Of a stretch of 36,799 nt of DNA, positions 16,458-24,550 are shown one piece after another. The notes under the pieces were generated by a model that saw nothing but the letters and a program-made list of their open reading frames with translations, was not told where the DNA came from and did not search any database. The position numbers and the translations under genes were made by a program. Each line of letters starts with the position of its first letter. Position 1 is the stretch's first letter. The DNA comes from Acetobacterium sp. (lineage in GTDB: Bacteria > Bacillota > Clostridia > Eubacteriales > Eubacteriaceae): positions 1 through 36,799 of the forward strand of contig NZ_JAUSPS010000042.1 in the NCBI RefSeq assembly GCF_030652775.1, given 5' to 3'.

Positions 16458-17186
16458 ATGAGCCTTGTTTATCAGGAAAAAAAGCGGGTAACCTGTTACG
16501 AATCCGATTCGACCGAAAAAATGCTGCCCACCACCGCCATGAACTATTTTCAGGAAGCTTCCACCAACCAGGGCAATCAGTTGGGACTGGGTGGGGACTA
16601 TCTAAAAGCCAATAATCTGGCCTGGTTTCTGGTTAAATACCATGTTCGCTTTAATGACTATCCCCGCTATCAGGATGAGGTGACGGTGACAACCAGGGCC
16701 ACCGGGATGGAAAAATTCTGCGCCACCAGGCGCTTCACGATCGAAGACGGGGCCGGAACCGAAAAAGTAATCGCTGATACTCAGTGGCTGCTGATCAATC
16801 GGGAGACCGAAAAGATGGAGCGCATCGACGACCATCCGGAGATGGCGGCTTATCAGTGTTTTGAAAAAGGAGAACCGATCTTTAAAAAAATTTCGAAAAT
16901 CACTCGCATTGATCTGGAAAAATCCTTTTCGGTTCGATTTCTGGATATTGATTTCAATAAACACGTTAATCATGTCAAATATCTGGCCTGGGCCATCGAG
17001 GTCTTGCCTCTGGAAGTGGTTAAAACCATGGTGTTGTCGGAAGCCAAGATTGTCTACAAGGCCCAGTGCTTTTATGGGGATCAGGTCCGGGCCTTGGCCG
17101 AACAGCTGGCCGAAAAGCACTACCGAATTGATATTGTTAATCAGGACGATACCGTTATGTGTCAGCTGGAGCTGACCTTGACATAA
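16458..17186 (+). CDS. Acyl-ACP thioesterase
   Basis: This 242-residue protein is of the FAT-type double hot-dog family, which releases free fatty acids from acyl-ACP. Characteristic parts are the N-terminal hot-dog with TTAMNYFQEASTNQGNQLGLG and NLAWFLVKYHVRF, and the second with DIDFNKHVNHVKYLAWAIEVLP, which holds the catalytic Asn/His region. ATG follows AGGAGCTTCTA. It is the last gene of the run and is followed by a clear terminator. Confidence 0.88.
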   Translation: MSLVYQEKKRVTCYESDSTEKMLPTTAMNYFQEASTNQGNQLGLGGDYLKANNLAWFLVKYHVRFNDYPRYQDEVTVTTRATGMEKFCATRRFTIEDGAGTEKVIADTQWLLINRETEKMERIDDHPEMAAYQCFEKGEPIFKKISKITRIDLEKSFSVRFLDIDFNKHVNHVKYLAWAIEVLPLEVVKTMVLSEAKIVYKAQCFYGDQVRALAEQLAEKHYRIDIVNQDDTVMCQLELTLT

Positions 17187-17193
17187 AAAAAAT

Positions 17194-17224
17194 GCCTTCG
17201 CCTCAATTTTGGCGGAGGCTTTTT
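17194..17224 (+). terminator. Intrinsic terminator after thioesterase gene
   Basis: GCCTTCGCC (17194-17202) pairs with GGCGGAGGC (17211-17219), including one G-T pair, and is followed by TTTTT. Confidence 0.85.
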
Positions 17225-17226
17225 AA

Positions 17227-17563
17227 TTTGTCGAAAAAGTTAATGGGATTAAATAGTAAATAAATATTATTTTACAAATGATATAATAAAACGCTTTCAA
17301 AGAAAATAAAACGGGGTATTTGTAAAAAAATTGGTATAAAATTGAAAAACAAATCTAATAATAGAAATAAAATATACAAAAATCAAGAAAATGATGAGTA
17401 AAAAGCATCTAGAGTAAAAAATGATACAAAACTAACAAAGGGAATCAGGAATCAGTCGAAAATAATAGTAAAATTTTATCATAACTATTGTTTGATTTTT
17501 ATCATAGAATAGGTTAAACTTACATTAGTTGTTAAATATTTATCAAAGTATTGGAGGAAAAAA
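17227..17563 (+). promoter_or_regulatory. Long AT-rich region upstream of fhs
   Basis: This stretch of about 340 bp has no gene and is very A-rich. TATAAT is present at 17282-17287 without a good -35. A nearer candidate is TTGATT (17492-17497), a 17-bp spacer and TAAACT (17515-17520). TTTTATCATA occurs twice (17474-17483 and 17497-17506), a possible regulator site overlapping that promoter. I looked for a ZTP-type riboswitch, since such switches precede some folate genes, and saw none. Confidence 0.4.
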
Positions 17564-19240
17564 ATGGGATTTAAATCAGATATTGAGATTGCACAAGAGG
17601 CTACACCACAGGATATTCGTGAGATAGCAAAGAAATTGGGTTTAACAGAAGACGATCTGGACTTATACGGCAAGTATAAAGCAAAGGTTGACTACAATCT
17701 GTTAAAGAAAAAATCAGACAAAAAAGCACGTTTAATCCTGACTACCGCCATCAATCCAACACCAGCCGGTGAAGGAAAGACCACAACAACCATCGGGGTT
17801 GCAGATGGTTTGGCAAAATTGGGAAAAAATACCCTTGTTGCATTAAGAGAACCTTCCTTAGGACCAGTTTTTGGTGTTAAAGGTGGCGCTGCCGGCGGCG
17901 GATACGCTCAGGTTATTCCAATGGAAGATATCAACCTTCATTTTACCGGAGACTTTCATGCCATTGGCGCAGCTAACAACTTATTAGCCGCAATGCTGGA
18001 TAATCACATCAAACAAGGCAATGAATTAGGAATTGACCCTAAAAAAATCACCTGGAGACGCTGCGTTGACATGAATGACCGTCAATTACGAAATATCGTT
18101 GATGGTCTGGGAACATCAGGCGATGGCTTCACCCGTGAAGATGGATTTGACATCACCGTTGCTTCCGAAGTAATGGCAGCCTTCTGTCTAGCCTCTGATA
18201 TCGTTGATTTAAAAGAACGATGCGGACGCATCATTGTTGGCTACAGTTTTAAAGGCGACCCCATCACCGCCGCGCAATTAAAAGCAAACGGTGCCATGGC
18301 CGCATTACTAAAAGATGCCTTAAAACCAAACCTGGTTCAAACATTAGAAGGAACACCAGCCTTTATTCATGGTGGACCATTTGCTAATATCGCCCACGGT
18401 TGTAACTCAGTAATTGCTACCCGTATGGCCATGCATTTTGCTGACTATGTAGTAACCGAAGGTGGATTCGGCGCTGACCTTGGAGCCGAAAAATTCCTGG
18501 ATATCAAATGCCGTATGGCCAATCTGAAACCAGATGCCGTAATTATCGTAGCAACCGTTCGTGCGTTAAAACACAACGGCGGCGTAGCCAAAGCTGACTT
18601 AAACGAAGAAAACCTGGTTGCCCTGAAAGCCGGTCTGCCAAACTTATTAAAACATGTTGAAAACATCACCCAGGTATTTAAATTACCAGCAGTGGTTGCC
18701 ATCAACGAATTCCCACTCGATACCGAAGCAGAACTCGCGCTGGTTCGTGAAGAATGTAATAAATTAGGCGTTAACGTTGCCATTTCCCAGGTATGGGCAA
18801 AAGGCGGAGAAGGCGGAAAAGAACTGGCTCAAGAAGTAATCCGTCTGATCGACGAAAGCGAAGGAACCTTCGAATTCTGTTACGAAGACGACATGACCAT
18901 CAAAGAAAAAATTGAAGCCATTGCGACCCGTATTTACGGTGCAGACGGCGTAAACTTTACACCAATTGCCGAAAAACAGATCGAAAACATAACCAAACTG
19001 GGCTTTGATAAGGTGCCAATTTGTATGGCCAAAACCCAATATTCATTAACCGACGATGCCAAAGTATTTGGTCGACCAACCGGTTTCAGAATTACCGTTC
19101 GTTCATGTAATATTTCAGCCGGTGCCGGATTTATTGTTGCACTGACCGGAGATATCATGAAAATGCCTGGTCTGCCAAAAGTACCAGCAGCCGAAAAAAT
19201 TGATGTTGATGAAAATGGCGTAATTTCTGGTTTATTCTAG
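17564..19240 (+). CDS. fhs: Formate-tetrahydrofolate ligase
   Basis: This 558-residue enzyme makes 10-formyl-THF from formate, THF and ATP, the second step of the methyl branch of the Wood-Ljungdahl pathway. Length is standard for the family. The ATP site [18 protein letters not shown] lies near residues 65-85, and [21 protein letters not shown] and the [13 protein letters not shown] segment are also typical. ATG follows TTGGAGGAAAAAA. The gene stands alone, with no folD or metF beside it in the window. Codon choice (many AAA, GAA, CCA) differs from the GC-richer neighbours, which would fit a highly expressed gene. Confidence 0.97.
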   Translation: MGFKSDIEIAQEATPQDIREIAKKLGLTEDDLDLYGKYKAKVDYNLLKKKSDKKARLILTTAINPTPAGEGKTTTTIGVADGLAKLGKNTLVALREPSLGPVFGVKGGAAGGGYAQVIPMEDINLHFTGDFHAIGAANNLLAAMLDNHIKQGNELGIDPKKITWRRCVDMNDRQLRNIVDGLGTSGDGFTREDGFDITVASEVMAAFCLASDIVDLKERCGRIIVGYSFKGDPITAAQLKANGAMAALLKDALKPNLVQTLEGTPAFIHGGPFANIAHGCNSVIATRMAMHFADYVVTEGGFGADLGAEKFLDIKCRMANLKPDAVIIVATVRALKHNGGVAKADLNEENLVALKAGLPNLLKHVENITQVFKLPAVVAINEFPLDTEAELALVREECNKLGVNVAISQVWAKGGEGGKELAQEVIRLIDESEGTFEFCYEDDMTIKEKIEAIATRIYGADGVNFTPIAEKQIENITKLGFDKVPICMAKTQYSLTDDAKVFGRPTGFRITVRSCNISAGAGFIVALTGDIMKMPGLPKVPAAEKIDVDENGVISGLF

Positions 19241-19320
19241 AACTGGAAGCCTGAAAAACTTGCTTTAAGAAGGATTGGTTCTGCAGTTCTTCCTCCAAAC
19301 AATGAATCGATATAATCATA

Positions 19321-19350
19321 AAACCCTCGCTGATTTTCAGCGAGGGTTTT
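19321..19350 (+). terminator. Bidirectional terminator between fhs and fbp
   Basis: A perfect 13-bp stem AAACCCTCGCTGA/TCAGCGAGGGTTT with a 3-base loop. The ends supply T-runs on both strands, so it serves the convergent fhs and fbp genes. Confidence 0.88.
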
Positions 19351-19363
19351 ATTGCAGTTAGTT

Positions 19364-21358
19364 TTAATATTGTTTTTCCTTGATCAGACCTTTACGGTAG
19401 GCAGTGATCAGCATTTCCAGGTCTTCCACCTGGGTCATGATGGCTTTGCCGGTATCGGTGTCCCGAACCCTTTTTCGCTCGGTGGTTTTTTCTACTACCA
19501 TCAGGGTGGACTTGATGTCAACCCCATCGGAAATAGCCTTTTCTACCGATTCAAAGGGGTCGTGGCTGATCAGAATCAGTCCGTAGGAATTGTAGGTCAG
19601 GGTGTAACCGGCAATACCGGTAGTTTTCTGATAAGCCCGGGCAAAGCCGCCGTCGATGACCAGCTGTTTTCCTTTGGCCCGGATCGGGCTTTCCCCGGAG
19701 GTGGCTTTAACCGGAATGTGGCCGTTGATCAGGTGGCCCTGGTCAGGGTCAACCCCGAATTCCACCAGAATTTTACGGGCCAGCTCTTCATCATCGTCGA
19801 TCAGCAGATAAAATGGCGCATGGTACTCTTTATGGGGTGTTTTGTCATCAATGAAATAACGCTCAAAGGTGGCCATTTTGTCTTTGCCGAACAGGGGTGA
19901 ATCTTCATGGCACCACAGGAACCAGAGAAAATCGGTTTGGGTGGGGTTTTCCTCGATGTCGCTTTTACCGAAATAGGCTTCCCGGGCCATCTGGTCGAAC
20001 TTATCCATCAGGTTTTTTCCGGCGTAGGTTTTTCCGGCGATTTCTTTTTCCTTAAAACTGCCATCGTCGTTTATCAACACGCAGGCATGAAAGAGCAGGT
20101 TGTCATTGAAGACCTTGTACATGCTACCTTTGGCATACATAAAACGGATATGTTTTTGCAGCTTTTCGCTGTGCAGAAAAGCGTAAACCAGGCGATCCAT
20201 TACCAGCCTTTCTTCCTCGGTCAGGACACAGGGGTCGGCCGGATCCAGGGTTGGGAAGTTGGTGTCGTTAAGCTGGTAAACAACCCCCTCGACATTCACC
20301 GTACCGTTGTCAAAATCAATTCGGCGCAGCAGCTGTCGCTTGGACATATTATACTCAGGGTGCTGGTCGATCATGCATTCTTCCAACTTGAACTGGATCA
20401 TCGCAATGGCTTTGTGCATCTTGGCCATCAGGGCGGTTTCCTGGTCGGAGACGGTATGACTGTCAGAAATTTTCGGGGCAAATTTGGTGCAGGGATCGTT
20501 GCTGTATTCCCGGTTGGCAAAGGAAGCCAGGGGTAGCAGATTGATACCATAGCCGTTTTCCAGCACATCCATGTTGGCGTAACGCAGGGCAATTCGGACG
20601 GCATTGGCAATGCAGGCGGCATTGCCGGCAGCGGCGCCCATCCAGAGAATATCGTGGTTGCCCCACTGCATGTCCAGAGAATGATGGCGCATCAGGGTAT
20701 CCATGACCTCATCGGGTCCGGCACCCCGGTCATAGACATCACCAATGATATGCAGGTGATCAATGGTCAGCCGTTTGATAACCCCGGAAATCTCCACAAT
20801 AAAGTGTTGCGCTCGCTCCAGTTTAACCAGGCTTTCAATGATCTCCTGATAGTATTCCCGTTTGTTAAAGCGGTGTTCATCCTCCTGCAGCAACTCTTCC
20901 ATAATGTAGGCAAAGTCTTTGGGTAAGGCTTTGCGGACCTTGGAACGGGTGTATTTTGAGGCTGCGGCACGGCAGACCTTCACGAGGCGGTAAATAGTCA
21001 GCTTGTACCAGTTGTCCAGGGATTCCCGGCTCCGTTCCTTTTTTATCAGATCTATTTTTTCTTCGGGATAGTAAATAAGAGTGGATAACTCTTCCAGTTC
21101 TTCAAAGGCAATGGTGTTTCCCAGTTCTTGGTGGACCTTGCGTTTAATAGCTCCGGAAGCGTTTTGCATGACATGGTTGAAGGCTTCGTGTTCACCGTGT
21201 ATGTCAGTGAGAAAATGCTCAGTTCCCTTGGGGAGATTCAGAATCGCTTTCAGATTGACCACCTCGCCGACGGCGCTGGTAATATTGGGAAAGCTTTGCG
21301 AAAGGAGTTCCAGGTATTTCTGATTTTCTTGAAGTTGCGTTTTTGTATAACCGTTCAT
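19364..21358 (-). CDS. fbp: Fructose-1,6-bisphosphatase, class III
   Basis: This 664-residue gluconeogenic enzyme converts fructose 1,6-bisphosphate to fructose 6-phosphate. It is of the Firmicutes class III type, with a calcineurin-like metal centre: FLTDIHGEHEAFNH, IGDVYDRGAGPDEVMDTL and WGNHDILWMGAAAGN. The C-terminal part has LINGHIPVKATSGESPI. ATG at 21358 is preceded by AGAGGTCGAT. The 10 extra codons to 21388 have no ribosome site. A TATAAT (21411-21416) upstream may be the -10. Together with pfkA at 27.9 kb, the window holds both directions of this glycolytic step. Confidence 0.95.
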   Translation of the reverse strand: MNGYTKTQLQENQKYLELLSQSFPNITSAVGEVVNLKAILNLPKGTEHFLTDIHGEHEAFNHVMQNASGAIKRKVHQELGNTIAFEELEELSTLIYYPEEKIDLIKKERSRESLDNWYKLTIYRLVKVCRAAASKYTRSKVRKALPKDFAYIMEELLQEDEHRFNKREYYQEIIESLVKLERAQHFIVEISGVIKRLTIDHLHIIGDVYDRGAGPDEVMDTLMRHHSLDMQWGNHDILWMGAAAGNAACIANAVRIALRYANMDVLENGYGINLLPLASFANREYSNDPCTKFAPKISDSHTVSDQETALMAKMHKAIAMIQFKLEECMIDQHPEYNMSKRQLLRRIDFDNGTVNVEGVVYQLNDTNFPTLDPADPCVLTEEERLVMDRLVYAFLHSEKLQKHIRFMYAKGSMYKVFNDNLLFHACVLINDDGSFKEKEIAGKTYAGKNLMDKFDQMAREAYFGKSDIEENPTQTDFLWFLWCHEDSPLFGKDKMATFERYFIDDKTPHKEYHAPFYLLIDDDEELARKILVEFGVDPDQGHLINGHIPVKATSGESPIRAKGKQLVIDGGFARAYQKTTGIAGYTLTYNSYGLILISHDPFESVEKAISDGVDIKSTLMVVEKTTERKRVRDTDTGKAIMTQVEDLEMLITAYRKGLIKEKQY

Positions 21359-21516
21359 ATCGACCTCTATCTTTAAAATTCGAATCATAAATGCAAATGT
21401 TTTCGTCCTGATTATACACTTGAAAGCATTAAAAAGCCATTAAAAAATATCTGGACCAGCTAAAGACAAAAGCATGATTCCGTGATAAAATGAAAAGCAT
21501 GAGCAAACAAACCTGA

Positions 21517-21532
21517 CCCGGAAAAAACCGGG
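21517..21532 (+). other. Small palindrome upstream of corrinoid protein gene
   Basis: CCCGG-AAAAAA-CCGGG is a 5-6-5 inverted repeat 45 bp before the ATG of the corrinoid protein. It could be an operator for the GntR regulator encoded downstream, or chance. Confidence 0.3.
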
Positions 21533-21576
21533 CGATTTACTACAAAATCTTAGTTTAAAACGAACAGGTGGAATAG

Positions 21577-22206
21577 ATGGAGACAAAAATTATTGCTGCG
21601 GTTGAAGCAATTGACGAAAAACGGGCAATGGCACTGGTGGCGGCAGAACTTGAAACAGGAAAAGACAAAAAAGACATCGCAAATCAGCTTAATTTTGCCC
21701 TACAGCGGGTGGCAGTCCGCTATGAAGAAGGGGAATATTACATTGCCGACCTGATTATGGCCGGGGAACTGGTATCCAATCTGCTGAGCATGATGGGCAT
21801 GGACAGCACCCAACTGATCGACGGCAGAAGCCTGGGCAAGATCGCGGTTGGCACAGTTTTTGACGATATCCACGATGTCGGCAAGAACATCTTTATCAGC
21901 ATGCTTCGGGCTGAAGGGTTTGAGGTTATCGATATGGGTACCGATGTCTCCACCGAACGGTTTATCGAAGTTATTCGCAAAGAAAAACCGGCGATCCTGG
22001 GAATCAGCGGAATTCTCACATCGGTGGTGGAAAACATCAAAGAAGTCATCGATGAAATCGTTGCCCAGGGACTCCGGGACGAGGTGAAAATCATTCTGGG
22101 GGGCGCCCTGGCGGGAACGGACTATGCAAAATATGTGGGAGCCGATGACTACTCCAGCGATGCCATCCAAGGGGTTAATATCTGCAAGCAATGGCTTTTG
22201 CAATGA
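21577..22206 (+). CDS. Methyltransferase-type corrinoid protein
   Basis: This 209-residue protein resembles MtbC/MttC/MtmC, the cobalamin carriers of methyltransferase systems. An N-terminal helical cap spans about 1-85. The B12-binding Rossmann domain carries D97-x-H99-x2-G102 (DDIHDVGKN), where H99 is the lower cobalt ligand, plus GISGILTS and GGALAG. In acetogens such proteins carry methyl groups from methylated substrates to THF. No cognate MttB/MtaB methyltransferase lies next to it, only a GntR regulator 14 bp downstream. ATG follows ACAGGTGGAATAG. The substrate cannot be told. Confidence 0.9.
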   Translation: METKIIAAVEAIDEKRAMALVAAELETGKDKKDIANQLNFALQRVAVRYEEGEYYIADLIMAGELVSNLLSMMGMDSTQLIDGRSLGKIAVGTVFDDIHDVGKNIFISMLRAEGFEVIDMGTDVSTERFIEVIRKEKPAILGISGILTSVVENIKEVIDEIVAQGLRDEVKIILGGALAGTDYAKYVGADDYSSDAIQGVNICKQWLLQ

Positions 22207-22220
22207 ATGGGTGATGGAGA

Positions 22221-22925
22221 ATGAGAAAAATTCTATATCTTGATATCGTCAATGACATCAAAGGAAAAATCGAAAAGGGCATCCTAAAGCCTGGGGATCT
22301 GCTGCCTTCAGAAAATGAAATGTCTGAGCAGTTTGACGTCAGTCGGACCACCCTGCGCAAGAGTCTGGCACTGCTGGTCAATGAAAAATACATTTACACC
22401 ATTCCCGGCAAGGGGAATTATGTCTGCGAACCCTCGGCTAACCAATATCAGTTTTATTTTGACGAAATCGATAGCCTAAAAGGTGAGGTTGAAGAGGTCA
22501 AGCTGGTCAGCGTGGGGGTCATTACCCCGGGGCGGAAATTGATGCGGGAACTTAAAATCGGTTCTTTTGAAAAGGTGATTAAAATTCAGAAGGCGACAAA
22601 AATCAAAGATGAAGTTATTCAGTATTCAACCATCTTTTTACCCTACCAGAAGGGCAACCCGATTGTGGAAGATGTGATAAACTTTGCCAATTTTCATGGC
22701 TTTATGGAAAAGGGAAAACTCCAGTTTCAGCATAAAAAAATTCTCAACATCGATATTGTCCATCCGCCACTGGAGGTCCGGGAAAACCTGGACATTGATC
22801 ATGATGACTGTTGTTTTCTGGTATCACAGAATATTATCTCGATGGAAGACAACATGCCCATCAGTTACAATGAGTTTTATATCAAGCGTAATTACTTTAC
22901 CCTGACAGCGGAAACTACCTTTTAA
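22221..22925 (+). CDS. GntR-family regulator with UTRA domain
   Basis: This 234-residue protein has an N-terminal winged HTH (residues 1-70, with GDLLPSENEMSEQFDVSRTTLRKSLALL), then a UTRA ligand-binding domain (about 90-230). It is of the HutC/FarR subfamily, which typically senses small metabolites. It is 14 bp downstream of the corrinoid protein gene and is probably co-transcribed and controlling it. ATG follows GGGTGATGGAGA. Confidence 0.9.
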   Translation: MRKILYLDIVNDIKGKIEKGILKPGDLLPSENEMSEQFDVSRTTLRKSLALLVNEKYIYTIPGKGNYVCEPSANQYQFYFDEIDSLKGEVEEVKLVSVGVITPGRKLMRELKIGSFEKVIKIQKATKIKDEVIQYSTIFLPYQKGNPIVEDVINFANFHGFMEKGKLQFQHKKILNIDIVHPPLEVRENLDIDHDDCCFLVSQNIISMEDNMPISYNEFYIKRNYFTLTAETTF

Positions 22926-23001
22926 AAACAACATCCTAAAATTTTATCAGGCGCAGATAAAAATTCAAAGGAAGATAAAACTGATAATAATAGCATTAAC
23001 A

Positions 23002-23059
23002 GCTCCCTGGCAGTAAGCCTCCCATCGAGATGGGAGGTGCCGAACCCGGGGATTTTTTT
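23002..23059 (+). terminator. Structured terminator after the GntR gene
   Basis: The 8-bp stem CCTCCCAT/ATGGGAGG (23018-23025, 23030-23037) with a CGAG loop is enclosed by GGCA/TGCC with a GTAAG bulge and possibly CCC/GGGG, ending in seven T (23053-23059). The bulged, multi-part fold is more elaborate than a simple terminator. It could be the 3' end of a small RNA. Confidence 0.6.
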
Positions 23060-23100
23060 ATGAAAAATAGAAATGCTGTTTTAATCGGTTGAATTTCGGT

Positions 23101-23145
23101 TAAAATAAAATAAAAGCCATTTGCATTAAATCTGCAAATGGCTTT
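23101..23145 (-). terminator. Terminator after tRNA-Val
   Basis: A perfect 13-bp stem AAAGCCATTTGCA/TGCAAATGGCTTT (23113-23125, 23133-23145) is followed on the minus strand by TTATTTTATTTTA. Confidence 0.85.
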
Positions 23146-23158
23146 GTTATCTTATATA

Positions 23159-23234
23159 TGGTGATCCCGAATGGACTTGAACCATCGACCCCTACCATGT
23201 CAAGGTAGTGCTCTGCCAGCTGAGCTACGAGATC
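23159..23234 (-). tRNA. tRNA-Val (anticodon GAC)
   Basis: This 76-nt cloverleaf includes an encoded CCA (23159-23161). The acceptor GATCTCG pairs with CGGGATC, the D-arm is GCTCAGCTGGCAGAGC, and the anticodon stem CTACC/GGTAG holds loop TTGACAT with GAC at 23199-23201. The T-arm loop is TTCAAGT. It is a single tRNA gene with its own promoter and terminator. Confidence 0.95.
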
Positions 23235-23251
23235 ACTTTTACTGCTTGATC

Positions 23252-23280
23252 ATTTTACATGAATCTTTGCAAAAAGTAAA
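23252..23280 (-). promoter_or_regulatory. Promoter of tRNA-Val
   Basis: TTTACT (23275-23280), a 17-bp spacer and TAAAAT (23252-23257) lie about 18 bp upstream of the mature tRNA 5' end. Confidence 0.55.
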
Positions 23281-23502
23281 GTCTTTTTTAAAAACTGTTA
23301 GGGAAGTTTTTGGGGCAAACCGCTGAAATTTGTTAAGAAAAGTGAATATACTGAATAAGCGTGGCGAAAAATTTAGACTTCGAATAGTGTTTTTAGATAG
23401 AGAAGTGTATAATAAAAGAACAGTGTTATACAATGTCCATCATCAGGGATTATGACAGGGTCGAGTAACAATTAATAATCTGCAAAGAGAAGGAGAACGA
23501 AG

Positions 23503-23895
23503 ATGAAACCGTGTGAAAAATGGGATGAACTGATTGATAAAACAATTGAACCAATGCCAGGAACATCCCGGGATTTTAAACAGGAATGGGATGCGGTCCG
23601 ATATTTTGTTGGAGAGACGATGTTTGCCATGCGTGGTGAAAATAAAGAAGGAGACTCATTGTTGACCGTCAAGTTGCCCATTGGCGATGGTGAAATTCTC
23701 CGTTCCCGGTATTCGGATATTATTCCCGGATATTATATGAACAAACAGCATTGGAATTCGATTAAGCTTGACGGTGAAGTACCGGAGAAGGTGCTGGTTG
23801 ATTGCATTCAATTGGCGCATCACACTGTATTTATAAAATTGTCCAAAAAGAAACAGCGCGAGATTGAGGATAGTATTCACGTTGCGGGAGAATAA
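23503..23895 (+). CDS. MmcQ/YjbR family protein
   Basis: This 130-residue protein matches the MmcQ/YjbR (CyaY-like fold) family: VGETMFAMRGENKEG, LLTVKLPIGDGEILRSRYSDIIPGYYMNKQHWNSI and LDGEVPEKVLVDCI. Members are often labelled DNA-binding, but their role is poorly defined. ATG is preceded by GAAGGAGAACGAAG. A TATAAT lies at 23408-23413. It stands alone between tRNA-Val and the ArsR promoter. Confidence 0.88.
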   Translation: MKPCEKWDELIDKTIEPMPGTSRDFKQEWDAVRYFVGETMFAMRGENKEGDSLLTVKLPIGDGEILRSRYSDIIPGYYMNKQHWNSIKLDGEVPEKVLVDCIQLAHHTVFIKLSKKKQREIEDSIHVAGE

Positions 23896-24039
23896 TGGGA
23901 TCAGATATTAGTGACGAGACTAGGAGTCGGCCCAGCGAGAACAAGTTTTTGAAAGAAAATCCCCTGCATAAGAAGAGACGATGAATTCACTCTGACGAAA
24001 GGCGACCTCTGCAGCGGTAGCGCCGGTCAAAATAAAGTG

Positions 24040-24068
24040 TTGACAAAGTCCGAAGTAAGATATATTAT
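24040..24068 (+). promoter_or_regulatory. Promoter of ArsR/maturase operon
   Basis: TTGACA (24040-24045), a 17-bp spacer and TATTAT (24063-24068). The -35 is consensus. The predicted start falls just before or within the operator at 24079-24106. Confidence 0.8.
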
Positions 24069-24078
24069 ATGAATATCG

Positions 24079-24106
24079 ATACATATGATTATTAAATCAT
24101 ATGTAT
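24079..24106 (+). promoter_or_regulatory. ArsR-type operator palindrome
   Basis: This is a perfect 12-4-12 inverted repeat (ATACATATGATT, then ATTA, then AATCATATGTAT) between the promoter and the ribosome site GGGGGATAATAA. The position fits a repressor that blocks RNA polymerase and is autoregulatory. Confidence 0.75.
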
Positions 24107-24121
24107 AAAGGGGGATAATAA

Positions 24122-24481
24122 ATGACCGTCATAGAAATACTTAAGATTTTGTCGGATAACAATCGTTTGCGAATTCTGAATCTGCTTTATGTCCAGGAGC
24201 TTTGCGTGTGTGAGTTGGAATACCTACTGGGGATTTCTCAATCCAATTTATCAAAACACCTCCGGTTAATGAGTGATGCCGGGTTTCTGGAAAACCGCCG
24301 GGAGAATAAATTTGCTTATTATAAAATTAATCAGGCAGTTTTAACAGCACATCCTTTTATCACCGCAATCTTTGAAACTGAATTGAAACGGGAAGATTTT
24401 CTCGTGGACGAATTAAATAAACTGGGAAATTATAAGACCAGCGAATTGACCTGCCATCAGATTACCGCCTTAATCGGCTAA
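24122..24481 (+). CDS. ArsR-family metal(loid)-responsive repressor with CxC motif
   Basis: This 119-residue winged-HTH repressor has the alpha-3 motif ELCVCELE with C28 and C30, the As(III)/Sb(III)-type site of ArsR, plus a C-terminal C111. The recognition region is GISQSNLSKHLRLMSDAGFL. The family binds an operator until a thiophilic metal or metalloid displaces it. It is followed after 69 bp by the radical SAM maturase rather than by an arsenic pump, so the inducer may not be arsenic. ATG follows GGGGGATAATAA. Confidence 0.9.
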   Translation: MTVIEILKILSDNNRLRILNLLYVQELCVCELEYLLGISQSNLSKHLRLMSDAGFLENRRENKFAYYKINQAVLTAHPFITAIFETELKREDFLVDELNKLGNYKTSELTCHQITALIG

Positions 24482-24550
24482 AAGAAATCGGCAAAAAACA
24501 GTTAAACCCTGCCCAATGGCCAGCTGTTGTTAATAAAAGCGAGGAAGAAC

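Noticed and set aside
17227..17563. ZTP riboswitch before fhs
   Set aside because: No conserved ZTP core pattern or terminator hairpin could be found in the AT-rich leader.
19352..20536. Two long plus-strand open frames opposite fbp
   Set aside because: They mirror the codon pattern of fbp, lack a ribosome site and have no recognisable domain.
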